A DNA stretch of 64,000 bases from JAICXG01 sp036825615 (GCA_036825615.1 DAISXY010000005.1:1-64000); one strand, 5' to 3'; positions 43,368-51,424 are shown, counted from the stretch's first letter. The notes: generated by a model not told the origin, from the letters alone. Made by a program: numbers and translations.

Positions 43368-44879
43368 TTACGGAATGCTCGTAAGTGTGAGGTCGTTGCC
43401 GTCGCCGCCTTCGTAGTCGACCTGGAAGGTGTTACCGTGGTCGGTGAACACCAGGTCGTCGGGAAGGTTCTCGAAGGCTCCGGCGATCGGTGTCGCGGCG
43501 GTGTTATTGATAAGGACGAACACGGTGCCAACTGGCACGGTCACCCCGCGGTTATTGAAGAACGCAAACTGCGCGCCGCTTTGGATCGTGACGCCATTGG
43601 CTATCACCTGACTTATCACCGGGCCTCTGCTTACCCCAACATTGAAGAAGCCGTCGGAGGCAAAGGTAAGGCTGCTCTGGATCGTGAGAGTGCCGGGCTG
43701 CCTGACGCTTGTGCCCGGGACAAGAAAAGAACCATTGCCCGAAGTGTTACTACCCACAGTTACAGTGCCCGCGATCGTGCCCGTGCCACCGAGTGCGCCT
43801 GAGTCTACGTTGACCGAGCCGGAGCCGGTCGCAGATCCATTTGTGTTATCGGCCAGGAGGGTTCCAGCCCGGATCACGGTGCCGCCGCTGTAGGTATTCG
43901 CATTCGTCAGGTGATAGGTTCCCTTCCCGCCCATGGCCAGACTACCGGCACCTGAGATGACTCCCGAGAACGGCACTTTTTGCCTGGGTTTAACGGTGAG
44001 CCGGGAGGAGCCGAGCGCGACCAGGCCGTCGCCTTGCACTGAGGCGAGAGTCACTCCCGGAGAGTTATGCAGAGTAAGATCGAGCGTGCCGTTGCCCTGT
44101 AACACGACGTTAGCCTGGCCACCTTTGGAATCATCGAGGAAAAAGATGGTGCCGCCACCGGCGTTCTGTCCGCCGTTGGCGAAAAGGGTCGCGCGACCGG
44201 CGCTGGAGCTATTCGCAAATTCTACGTGACCACCCGTCGCGCCCATGACCATGCCGGGATTAATCGTGAAAATCGCGCTGCCCGCGGTCGCGTTCTCGAA
44301 GAAAAGCACGCCGCCGCCGTCCGCCCCGCTCACCGCGCCGCCGCCGACGAAAAATGAGGCAGTGTCAGCGGTCGAGTTATTAAAGAAAGATGTCGTCCCA
44401 CCAAATGAGTTGCGGGCCGCGCCGCCCGCCTCCGAGTAGATCGCATTACCGGCCGTCGCGCTCCCCGAGAAATCGATCGCGCCCTGGTCGTGGCCGACTG
44501 CGTTGATGGCAAAATTCTGGGTGACGCTGGAATTATTGATTACGCCCGCGCCAGTGATGAGCAGGGTGGCGAAGGCCGACGACGAGCTGATGGTAAAAGG
44601 GCTCGCATCTGGCTGGAAGACAATGCTGTCGACCGTGATGCTGCTGGTGCTGCTGGTCACGGTAACGTTCGTCTGATTCGAAACACTGAAGGTGGCGACG
44701 TCGGATGGGCCGTCGGGAACGGTCGCGGGATTCCAGTTTGTGGGAGTATTCCAGTCGCCGCTAGCTGGATCCTGTAGCCACGTGGCGCTGCCGGCGAAGG
44801 CCAGGCCAGCGCTGGCGCAGAGCAGGGCGATGATCGCAAAAATTCGAAGCCGGGAACGTTGAACAGACAGTGAATTCAT
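43368..44879 (-). CDS. Autotransporter-type beta-helix protein (PATR repeat)
   Basis: The 503-residue protein has a signal peptide (IFAIIALLCASAGLAFA), then a long Gly/Asn/Ser/Thr-rich repetitive beta-helix with passenger-associated transport repeat sequence (ANTYSGGTVIRAGTLLADN, about 315-345), and ends in YEGGDGNDLTLT. It lacks an autotransporter beta-barrel, so it may be released to the surface or use a separate exporter, as many Verrucomicrobiota PATR proteins do. It probably binds a polysaccharide or other surface. The ligand is unknown. Confidence 0.78.
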   Translation of the reverse strand: MNSLSVQRSRLRIFAIIALLCASAGLAFAGSATWLQDPASGDWNTPTNWNPATVPDGPSDVATFSVSNQTNVTVTSSTSSITVDSIVFQPDASPFTISSSSAFATLLITGAGVINNSSVTQNFAINAVGHDQGAIDFSGSATAGNAIYSEAGGAARNSFGGTTSFFNNSTADTASFFVGGGAVSGADGGGVLFFENATAGSAIFTINPGMVMGATGGHVEFANSSSAGRATLFANGGQNAGGGTIFFLDDSKGGQANVVLQGNGTLDLTLHNSPGVTLASVQGDGLVALGSSRLTVKPRQKVPFSGVISGAGSLAMGGKGTYHLTNANTYSGGTVIRAGTLLADNTNGSATGSGSVNVDSGALGGTGTIAGTVTVGSNTSGNGSFLVPGTSVRQPGTLTIQSSLTFASDGFFNVGVSRGPVISQVIANGVTIQSGAQFAFFNNRGVTVPVGTVFVLINNTAATPIAGAFENLPDDLVFTDHGNTFQVDYEGGDGNDLTLTSIP

Positions 44880-44986
44880 AAGAGCGTGACATTCCTTCGA
44901 GTCGTCGCGCGCGCGAATCGCCAATGGTAACGGCGTTGTTACCTGCGCCAGTCTCGAGCCGATAACATTGAATCCGAAAGTGCGTT

Positions 44987-45010
44987 GTAGCCGGGGGCGC
45001 TGACCCCGGC
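44987..45010 (+). repeat. Intergenic hairpin repeat, family R2
   Basis: Identical to the copy at 30665 over 24 bases (stem GCCGGGG / CCCCGGC, loop GCGCTGA). It lies between the divergent PATR and ornithine cyclodeaminase genes. Confidence 0.75.
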
Positions 45011-45077
45011 CCGCTCGCCCGAGCCATAAGCAAGGATTGCCGCCGGCCGCGCCACCGGCTATAACGACTCATCACTA

Positions 45078-45983
45078 ATGATTGTCCTGGATGAACCGGA
45101 GGTCCGTTCGCTCTTACGGATGGAAGAATTGATCCCCGCGATGGCGGAGGCAATGCGCGACTTGTCATCAGGCAAAGTCGTTCAGCCGCTGCGCTCGATT
45201 GTGCCAGTGACCGATCACAGCGGCTTCTTCGGCGTCATGCCCGGCTATGGCGGTGCGCTCGGAGCCAAGCTCGTGACCTTTTTTCCTGACAATCAAGGCA
45301 TTCCAACCCATCACGCCGTGATCGTTCTTTTTCGGCCCGAAACCGGCGAACCGCTCGTGATGATGGACGGCCGGCTCATCACCGAGATGCGGACCGCGGC
45401 CGCTTCCGCGGTCGCGACCGATTTGCTCGCGCCGCGCAATGTGCGCGTGCTCGCGATCCTCGGCTCAGGCGTGCAGGCGCGCAGCCATCTCGAGGCGCTG
45501 CGCATCGTCCGGCAATTCCGTGAGGTCAGGGTCTGGAGTCCACGGCACGCGGTAGCGTTTGCGAAGGAACATCAACTGATCGCGAGCGCGAGCGCCGAAG
45601 AGGCCGTGCGCGGCGCCGATGTGGTGGTGGTCGCGACTTCCGCGACAACACCGATCCTGAAAGGCGAATGGCTTTCCCCCGGCATGCACATTAACGCCGT
45701 CGGCGCGACCCGTCCCAACTGGCGCGAACTGGATGATCCTTGTCTCGTTAGGGCAAAACTCTTTGTCGAGTCGCGCGAAGCGGCGACCCAGGAATCCGGC
45801 GACGTGATCGCGGCGGGAAAAATTTTCGCCGAATTGGGCGAAGTCATCGCCGGGGAGAAACCCGGGCGCGAATCTGACGCCGAGATTACCCTCTACAAAT
45901 CCGTCGGCGTCGCAGTGGAAGACCTGGTCGCGGCCCGACTGACTCACGAGCGTTGGCGCTCGGCACAACGCGCCGGTGCGTAG
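45078..45983 (+). CDS. Ornithine cyclodeaminase / mu-crystallin family protein
   Basis: This 301-residue NAD(P)-dependent enzyme has the family layout: VLDEPEVRSLLRMEELIPAM at the N-terminus, GYGGALGAKLVTFFP, the Rossmann motif LAILGSGVQARSHLEAL and INAVGATRPNWREL near the C-terminal half. Family members form proline from ornithine or reduce cyclic imines. Substrate is unresolved. It ends exactly where the convergent LuxR-type gene ends (no gap). Confidence 0.88.
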   Translation: MIVLDEPEVRSLLRMEELIPAMAEAMRDLSSGKVVQPLRSIVPVTDHSGFFGVMPGYGGALGAKLVTFFPDNQGIPTHHAVIVLFRPETGEPLVMMDGRLITEMRTAAASAVATDLLAPRNVRVLAILGSGVQARSHLEALRIVRQFREVRVWSPRHAVAFAKEHQLIASASAEEAVRGADVVVVATSATTPILKGEWLSPGMHINAVGATRPNWRELDDPCLVRAKLFVESREAATQESGDVIAAGKIFAELGEVIAGEKPGRESDAEITLYKSVGVAVEDLVAARLTHERWRSAQRAGA

Positions 45984-47015
45984 TCATTCCTCAGTCTGGA
46001 ACGGGCGTAGCTCTTCCGGATGTTGACGCAGATAACCCAGGAGACGACGGCGTCGCTCGGCGCCGCGTCCGTGCACATCCGCTCCCTCGGCAAGCGAGCA
46101 AGGCAGGAGATGGGGATCAACATCACCAACTCGCTTATAAATCGCGTGCCAGCGTTTCTTCACCGTCCAGCGTGAGACTGAGAGTGACTCTGCCAGTTCT
46201 TCGCTCGTCTCACCACTGAGTGCCCAGCGCAGGAGCCTTTGCTCGGCCCGGGAAAAGTGGAACCGCGGCGGATTATGAACAAAGAGACTCGAAAGATAAC
46301 TCCCCGGATGCGCTTCTGCTTCTTCCTTCGTTAGGCCGACGAGCCGCGGGCGTAACTGGCTCGGCCACGCACCATCACTCGCACACGCGACCTTGGCGTA
46401 ATCGGTTCGCAGCATCGCGCCGGCATCACGCGTCTCCTCGTAGGCTTGTTCGCCGATTGGATTGGCGAGAAACTGCTTCAGGCGATAACCGGCAATCGCG
46501 AGGTGAAAAGCCTCACTCCGTTTTTGCTGGAGGGCGAGATAGTGTTCGCCCAGGAGTGCGCTCCGTTCCGGTCCTTCGAAACAGAGAACAAGATTTAACC
46601 CTCCTTTCGTATTCGCCCGCGCGATCTCCGGCCGAGTTAGCAGAACCGCATCGCCCGAGCGATAGCGTCGCACGAGTTGAATCCCGAAAAACGGCGGCGA
46701 GATCGAGCAGGCCTCGATGCAAAACCTGTCGGTCGCGAACACCGCGGCGCAACATGAGACAAGCCGCGCCCCTGGAGGATTGGTTCGGTTTTCGACCAGG
46801 AAAAGCTTTAACCTGCCGGTCGAAAGCAGGTCATCCCACATTTGCGGTAAGGTCGCCCATTCCGCGCTCGAATAAGGAATACCTAACGAGCGATGAAGCA
46901 CCTGCCATTCCGGGATATCACGCGCCGTCCCTTCCCGTGACATCAGAATCATCGGGCCGGAAGGCATGTTCGGCAGCCTAGGAAAGAGTTCTTGGAGAAC
47001 ACGCGCCGTTTTCAT
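45984..47015 (-). CDS. LuxR-type transcriptional regulator with orphan N-terminal domain
   Basis: This 343-residue protein has a LuxR/GerE helix-turn-helix near the C-terminus (SRAEQRLLRWALSGETSEEL, then AESLSVSRWTVKKRWHAIYK) and an acidic C-terminal tail. The N-terminal 200 residues are not an autoinducer, PAS, GAF or receiver domain that I recognise. It is the only LuxR-type regulator in the window, and sits next to two secreted-protein genes that carry the triplicated CCCTTTTAGGGG element, which makes it a candidate regulator of them (inference). Confidence 0.82.
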   Translation of the reverse strand: MKTARVLQELFPRLPNMPSGPMILMSREGTARDIPEWQVLHRSLGIPYSSAEWATLPQMWDDLLSTGRLKLFLVENRTNPPGARLVSCCAAVFATDRFCIEACSISPPFFGIQLVRRYRSGDAVLLTRPEIARANTKGGLNLVLCFEGPERSALLGEHYLALQQKRSEAFHLAIAGYRLKQFLANPIGEQAYEETRDAGAMLRTDYAKVACASDGAWPSQLRPRLVGLTKEEAEAHPGSYLSSLFVHNPPRFHFSRAEQRLLRWALSGETSEELAESLSVSRWTVKKRWHAIYKRVGDVDPHLLPCSLAEGADVHGRGAERRRRLLGYLRQHPEELRPFQTEE

Positions 47016-47195
47016 TCGGACTCTTGTTTTGGCTCAGAGTGGCAAAAGCTACCCGGCCGCTTCAAGCAGAATTTCTTCTGAGCTTGAGCTAAGCGGATTG
47101 TCTACCGGCAGTAATTACTTCGAGTTCATAAAATAGAATCGGAAAACTTGACCTCGTAGTGAGGGCTGACGAATCCCGGCCGACTCCGCAGATTT

Positions 47196-47215
47196 ACCCT
47201 TTTAGGGGTCTGGAC
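47196..47215 (+). promoter_or_regulatory. CCCTTTTAGGGG element, copy 1
   Basis: ACCCTTTTAGGGGTCTGGAC, followed by AAGAAAC, 51 bases before the start of the NHL-like protein gene. Partial dyad symmetry (CCCT-TTT-AGGG) suggests a dimeric regulator or an RNA hairpin. Confidence 0.65.
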
Positions 47216-47266
47216 AAGAAACTGGCCAGCCATGTAAACCGGCTTTTCTCAAAAGGAGGAAAACCC

Positions 47267-48226
47267 ATGCATTGCCCACCTCATCAAATCCCGCACGCAA
47301 GATCACTCAGGACTTTTGCGGTCAAACCGATAATGACCGCGGTCGCATTGATCACGCTCGGCGGTTTCACTTTCGCGCCACAAGCCCGAGGCGGAGGTGT
47401 AGCCCTTCTTACCTGCAATGCGAACAACAACAGCGTCGAAGCCTTCGATAAGAGCGGCGCGTTTGTGAAAACATTGGTCTCACCAGCTAGCGGCGGATTA
47501 AGCAGCCCGCAGAACCTCGACATTGGTCCTGATGGTAAGCTTTACGTCACCAGTTTCAATACGAACAGCGTCAAGCGCTACGATATCCACACCGGCGCTT
47601 TCATTGACGACTTCATTCCCTCTGGCAGCGGCGGTCTGGCCAGCCCCGACCAACCGATCTTCCACCACTCCGACGGCAAGCTCTATGTGAGCAATCGTTT
47701 TCAGGGCACGATCAAGCGCTATGACGCCTACACCGGCGCGTTCATCGACACCTTTGTCTCCGATGGCAGACTATCTGGGTTCACTGCCTTCACCTTTGGC
47801 CCGGATGGAAACATCTACGCCGGCGAGTTCAACGGCGCCCACGACATTCTTCGCTTCGACGGCATGACCGGCCACTTCATTGGGATATTTAACCACGGCA
47901 ATCCCTTCCTCGACGCCGCCGTCACCGGCCTGACCTTTGGCGCCGATGGCAACCTGTATGCCTGCCGCTGGATCGCGAACCTGGTCGAGCGCTACGACGG
48001 CACAACCGGAGCTTTCATCGACGACTTTGTCACCGCGGGCAGCGGAGGATTAAAGACAGCCGATTACCTCCACTTCGGCCCCGATGACAATCTCTATGTC
48101 GCCGGCCAAGGGAATGGCGCGATCCTGCGCTACGACGGCACAACCGGAGCTTTCATTGATGTCTTCACTAGTGGTGGCCCTGCTCTCTTTCCCAAAGGCG
48201 TGCTCTTTGTGCGTCACCCGAGATGA
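47267..48226 (+). CDS. Secreted beta-propeller (NHL/SMP-30-like) protein
   Basis: The start at 47267 has a strong ribosome site (AAAGGAGG, 47252-47259). The 319-residue protein has a signal peptide (VKPIMTAVALITLGGFTFAP) and six similar repeats of about 45 residues carrying GPDG(K/N)LYV and RYDG.TGAFID, typical of a beta-propeller. It would bind a ligand or matrix component at the cell surface. No PEP-CTERM or sorting signal follows. One of two genes behind the 20-base element. Confidence 0.85.
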   Translation: MHCPPHQIPHARSLRTFAVKPIMTAVALITLGGFTFAPQARGGGVALLTCNANNNSVEAFDKSGAFVKTLVSPASGGLSSPQNLDIGPDGKLYVTSFNTNSVKRYDIHTGAFIDDFIPSGSGGLASPDQPIFHHSDGKLYVSNRFQGTIKRYDAYTGAFIDTFVSDGRLSGFTAFTFGPDGNIYAGEFNGAHDILRFDGMTGHFIGIFNHGNPFLDAAVTGLTFGADGNLYACRWIANLVERYDGTTGAFIDDFVTAGSGGLKTADYLHFGPDDNLYVAGQGNGAILRYDGTTGAFIDVFTSGGPALFPKGVLFVRHPR

Positions 48227-48260
48227 TGTGCCTGAAGAAAATTCATCAACGCCAAAAATT

Positions 48261-48280
48261 ACCCTTTTAGGGGTCTAGAC
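48261..48280 (+). promoter_or_regulatory. CCCTTTTAGGGG element, copy 2
   Basis: ACCCTTTTAGGGGTCTAGAC followed by AAGAAAC, one mismatch to copy 1 over 27 bases. It lies 58 bases before a TTG that opens a small frame and ahead of an intrinsic terminator, so it may drive a short transcript. Confidence 0.65.
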
Positions 48281-48614
48281 AAGAAACACCAAGGCTCATA
48301 CAACCCGACCTCTCAAACATCAATCAGGCAACGACCGCTTGGAGCCAAACAACGGCGACTCGAGGTCGAACAACGAACGCTCCAGTGTGAACATTGAGGG
48401 GATCCGCGGCGATCAATGCCATCTCAGAACTTCATTTTGCTCTCTGCAGAGTGAGCAGCGGCGGCTCGAGAAAGAGAATCGAGCGTTCCGAGCCGATCAT
48501 CGGGCCCTTCGCGGTCACGCAACGCCGGCTCCAGGATGAACATCGATACTTATGCGGACTTCTTGCCATATAAGGGCTGCGGGAGTCGCGGAAGCGCTCC
48601 CGCAGTTTTGTTTT
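48281..48614 (+). ncRNA. Candidate short transcript (small RNA or tiny ORF) between element copy 2 and a terminator
   Basis: Between the second element and the terminator are about 330 bases without a clear gene. The only frame (48339-48539, TTG start, 66 residues, Arg/Glu/Asn-rich, no signal peptide) has no known family. The layout of element, 58-base leader and start is like the two flanking genes, so this may be a decayed third member, a tiny gene or a small RNA. No expression data can be read from sequence. Confidence 0.35.
48577..48614 (+). terminator. Intrinsic terminator
   Basis: A 9-bp GC-rich stem (CTGCGGGAG, 48577-48585, with CTCCCGCAG, 48597-48605) with an 11-base loop is followed by TTTTGTTTT. 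It is the clearest intrinsic terminator in the window and lies 26 bases before the third element. Confidence 0.85.
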
Positions 48615-48639
48615 CGGTGGCACGGGCGCCTCAATGATC

Positions 48640-48659
48640 CCCCTTTTAGGGGTCTGGAC
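48640..48659 (+). promoter_or_regulatory. CCCTTTTAGGGG element, copy 3
   Basis: CCCCTTTTAGGGGTCTGGAC, 57 bases before the ATG of the S74-type gene. Here the dyad CCCCT-TTT-AGGGG is perfect. Confidence 0.65.
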
Positions 48660-48716
48660 GGGCCGAGTTGTTCCTCCCCACACTCTCAGGCAACAAATCA
48701 ACCACTAACAACCACC

Positions 48717-49865
48717 ATGAACATCCATGCGGTCAAACCAGTCATATTCGCCTTCAGCATAAGCCTGGCGTTACTCGTCCCTTCTTTCGCGGTTAGTCCC
48801 CCGCCGGACGGCGGCTACCCGAATAACAACACCGCTGAAGGCGAGAACGCGCTGTTCAGTCTCACAACGGGAAGTGATAACACTGCGGTTGGATTCGAGG
48901 CGCTTCACGACAACACGGCGGGGTTCGCAAACACGGCGATTGGTGCTCATTCGCTCGAGAGAAACACGAGCGGTGTTGGCAATACGGCTCTCGGTGATTT
49001 TGCCCTGCTCAGCAACTCAACGGGTTCCAGTAATACCGCGACTGGGTCAAGCGCGCTGGGCAATAATACGAGCGGCGGGCAAAATACCGCCAATGGGCTG
49101 GGCTCTCTCTCGAGTAACACCACCGGTAGCAGTAATACAGCTATCGGCGCTTTTACTCTTCCATTCAACACCACAGGGCTAACGAATACCGCTCTTGGAG
49201 CTTCGGCCCTCGGCCAGAATACAACCGGTACCAGCAATATCGCCGTCGGATCTAACGCCCTCTTTAATAATACGACGGGAACCTTCAACATTGCGATCGG
49301 GGTATCGGCCGGCTTAGCACTCACAACCGGCAGGGACAATATCTACGTCGGCAATCAAGGGGTCACTGCTGGCGAGTCAGGAATCATTCGCATCGGCACG
49401 GCCGGAACTCAGACGACTACTTATATCGCAGGCATTAGGAATGCACCCCTCGTTCACGGTGTCGCCATGGCCGTCGGCGTCACGGCCGACGGCCAACTTG
49501 GTGTGAGAGCTTCTTCGGCACGATACAAGGAGGCTATCAAACCGATCGGTAATGCGAGCGAAACGATCCTTGGCCTTAAACCGGTCACGTTTCGTTACAA
49601 AGAAGAGCTAGATCCAGCTGGCATTCCGCAGTTTGGGCTCGTTGCGGAAGAGGTCGAGAAGGTAAATCCCGATCTGGTCGCGCGGGATGATGAAGGCAAG
49701 CCCTACAGTGTCCGATATGATGAGATCAATGCCATGCTCCTCAATGAGTTTCTGAAGGAGCATCGGAAGGTTGAAGAACAAGGGCAGATGATCCAGAGGC
49801 TGGAGACGGCGGTCGGCGAACTGAAGGAGGCGATCAAGAAATCAGATGGCGAGAAGCACAGATAG
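48717..49865 (+). CDS. Secreted trimeric repeat protein with C-terminal peptidase S74 (intramolecular chaperone) domain
   Basis: The 382-residue protein has a signal peptide (FAFSISLALLVPSFAVS), then about ten 15-residue repeats of the pattern NTAxGxxAL..NTTG, as in YadA-like heads and fibre shafts. A C-terminal S74 domain follows (SSARYKEAIKPI, where the second Ser starts the self-cleaving unit; FGLVAEEVEKVNPDL; RYDEINAMLLNEFLKEH) with a coiled-coil end. S74 domains assemble trimeric fibres of phages and of some surface proteins and then release themselves. Here a signal peptide points to a cell-surface fibre, not a phage. The element copy 3 is upstream. Confidence 0.85.
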   Translation: MNIHAVKPVIFAFSISLALLVPSFAVSPPPDGGYPNNNTAEGENALFSLTTGSDNTAVGFEALHDNTAGFANTAIGAHSLERNTSGVGNTALGDFALLSNSTGSSNTATGSSALGNNTSGGQNTANGLGSLSSNTTGSSNTAIGAFTLPFNTTGLTNTALGASALGQNTTGTSNIAVGSNALFNNTTGTFNIAIGVSAGLALTTGRDNIYVGNQGVTAGESGIIRIGTAGTQTTTYIAGIRNAPLVHGVAMAVGVTADGQLGVRASSARYKEAIKPIGNASETILGLKPVTFRYKEELDPAGIPQFGLVAEEVEKVNPDLVARDDEGKPYSVRYDEINAMLLNEFLKEHRKVEEQGQMIQRLETAVGELKEAIKKSDGEKHR

Positions 49866-49936
49866 CCCGGCGGAATCGCTGACTGGTACGACGTTCGCCG
49901 AGATTGTGGATCAAATGTAAAGGCGAGCGCTTCCCG

Positions 49937-49960
49937 GTCCGAGGGCAGGCCGGCTCCAAT
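49937..49960 (-). repeat. Intergenic palindromic repeat, family R1
   Basis: Reverse copy (GAGGGCAGGCCGGCTCCAA on the plus strand) in the spacer after the S74-type gene. Confidence 0.7.
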
Positions 49961-49987
49961 GCAGGAGCTGACTGAGGAGTGCGACGC

Positions 49988-50521
49988 CTAACGCCTGACG
50001 ATCACCGGCGTGCCGAGATGCGCGATTTTGAAGAACTGGCGCGCTTTCCAATAGGGCATCCGGATGCAGCCGTGCGATGCGGGCTCACCTGGCAGATAAC
50101 CCTGATGCAGGCCGTAGCCGGGCGAAAACTCGAGGAAGAATGGCATGGGCGCGCCGAGGAAATGCGTGCCGCGCGGGCGGCGATCGCGGCGCACATCGAC
50201 GTTCGCTTTCACGATCTCGTTCGAGTCGTTGACGTAATCGCCATAGATGCTGGAGCGATGGTCTTCATCCTTGCGGATCACGCTAAAGCGGCCGGTGGGT
50301 GTGCGGTAACCTTCGCGTCCGCTCGAGATGCGCGAGGTCGCGATGAGGCTGCGGCCGCGATAGAGATAGGCTTCCTGCGCGCTCAGACTAACGACAATCC
50401 GCGGCGCGCCGGTTCCGGAGCTGGGCAGATTGGACTCGACCATCTCGGTAAGCGTGCTGCACCCGCTGAAAGTCGCGAGGAGCCCGACCGAGATGACGAT
50501 TTTCAGGAAGCGGTTGAACAT
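49988..50521 (-). CDS. L,D-transpeptidase (YkuD) lipoprotein
   Basis: The 177-residue protein has a lipoprotein signal (lipobox FSGC) and a YkuD domain with PRIVVSLSAQEAYLYRGRSL, GRFSVIRK and the active site SHGCIRM (His and Cys). It forms 3-3 cross-links in peptidoglycan or attaches proteins to it, in the periplasm. The start at 50521 begins the signal peptide; a start further upstream would run into the tRNA. It lies 30 bases downstream of the tRNA-Phe on the same strand, so it may be transcribed from the same promoter. Confidence 0.9.
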   Translation of the reverse strand: MFNRFLKIVISVGLLATFSGCSTLTEMVESNLPSSGTGAPRIVVSLSAQEAYLYRGRSLIATSRISSGREGYRTPTGRFSVIRKDEDHRSSIYGDYVNDSNEIVKANVDVRRDRRPRGTHFLGAPMPFFLEFSPGYGLHQGYLPGEPASHGCIRMPYWKARQFFKIAHLGTPVIVRR

Positions 50522-50551
50522 GGACGCACCGATTGGCCGCCGGTTCGGCGG

Positions 50552-50627
50552 TGGTGGCTGGGGGGAGAATCGAACTCCCGACACGAGGATTTTCAGTCCT
50601 CTGCTCTGCCAACTGAGCTACCCAGCC
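50552..50627 (-). tRNA. tRNA-Phe (GAA)
   Basis: The gene of 76 bases includes an encoded CCA end. Acceptor stem GGCTGGG pairs with CCCAGCC; the D arm (GCTC...GAGC), anticodon stem (GAGGA/TCCTC) and T arm with GTTCGATTC are intact. The anticodon is GAA (50594-50592) in the loop CTGAAAA. It lies between aat and the L,D-transpeptidase gene, all on the minus strand. Confidence 0.97.
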
Positions 50628-50677
50628 GCGGGCCCTCACTATGGCGGATTCTGCTCCGCGGGCAAGCGCGCCGCTCT

Positions 50678-51262
50678 TTAGTCGACAAATTTTCGCGGCA
50701 ACTCGACCGCCTGGTTGAGGAGGTGGAGGTAAAAATTGCGCGGGATTTCCTTCGCCCCGAACTGCTGGAGATGAGGCGTGAGCCACTGCGTATCGAGGAG
50801 AGTGAAACGCCGCGCCCGCAGCCGTTCGACCAGCGCCCAGAGTGCGATCTTGGAGGCGCCGCCGACGCGATGGAACATCGATTCACCGAAGAAGGCGCCC
50901 CCGATGGCAACCCCGTAGAGGCCGCCAACCAGCTGTTCATCGCCCGACCATGCCTCGACAGAATGGGCCCAGCCTAACGAATGCAGATGCTGATAGCTCT
51001 CCATGATCTCATGGTTGATCCAGGTGTCGGGGCGATCGGCACAGGCGCGGATAACTTCGCCGAAGGCGGTGTTGATTCGGATCGTGAGGGCACGCGCGCG
51101 GCGCTCGCGTTTCAGGCCGTGGGGAACATGGAAGTGCTCGAGCGGCAGAATCGTGCGCGGGTTGGGCGAGAACCAGCGGATCTCACCGTCTTCCATCGCC
51201 ATGGGGAAAACACCGAGGCGATAGCCATGGAGGAGAAGGTCGGGCTCGATCATCGCGAGCAC
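50678..51262 (-). CDS. aat: Leucyl/phenylalanyl-tRNA-protein transferase
   Basis: This 194-residue protein has the Aat pattern: YRLGVFPMAMEDGEIRWFSPNPRTILPL, SYQHLHSLGWAHSVEAW, and GGAFFGESMFHRVGGASKIAL near the C-terminal half. It attaches Leu or Phe to N-terminal Lys/Arg of proteins, marking them for ClpAP degradation. The gene lies 50 bases upstream of the tRNA-Phe it can use as donor, on the same strand. Confidence 0.94.
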   Translation of the reverse strand: MLAMIEPDLLLHGYRLGVFPMAMEDGEIRWFSPNPRTILPLEHFHVPHGLKRERRARALTIRINTAFGEVIRACADRPDTWINHEIMESYQHLHSLGWAHSVEAWSGDEQLVGGLYGVAIGGAFFGESMFHRVGGASKIALWALVERLRARRFTLLDTQWLTPHLQQFGAKEIPRNFYLHLLNQAVELPRKFVD

Positions 51263-51379
51263 GGTAAGCAGGTTTGGGAATTTCTGTAGCGGCGCGGTTG
51301 CGTTCTTGCGGCGTTTTATTTGCGTGCCGATAACACAGAGGCGCGGTTCGGCGGTGGAAACAGCGGGCGTTATTTCATT

Positions 51380-51420
51380 GGTGAGGTCCTTCGCCGCGCT
51401 GCGCCGGCTCAGGATGATAC
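51380..51420. repeat. Partial GGATCC-type repeat
   Basis: GGTCCTTCGCCGCGCTGCGC followed by GGCTCAGGATGATAC is one arm of the element at 34124. It lies just before the stop of the convergent glycosyltransferase gene. Confidence 0.5.
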
Positions 51421-51424
51421 ACTG

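Noticed and set aside
48717..49865. Prophage remnant
   Set aside because: The S74 domain is phage-type, but the signal peptide and lack of any phage structural, lysis or integrase genes argue for a surface protein.
50552..50627. tRNA-Phe as attachment site of an integrated element
   Set aside because: No integrase and no duplicated tRNA 3' end are seen in the window; both flanks are housekeeping-type genes.
49979..50977. 332-codon plus-strand frame
   Set aside because: It runs through the L,D-transpeptidase, the tRNA and aat on the opposite strand, and codes for no known motif.
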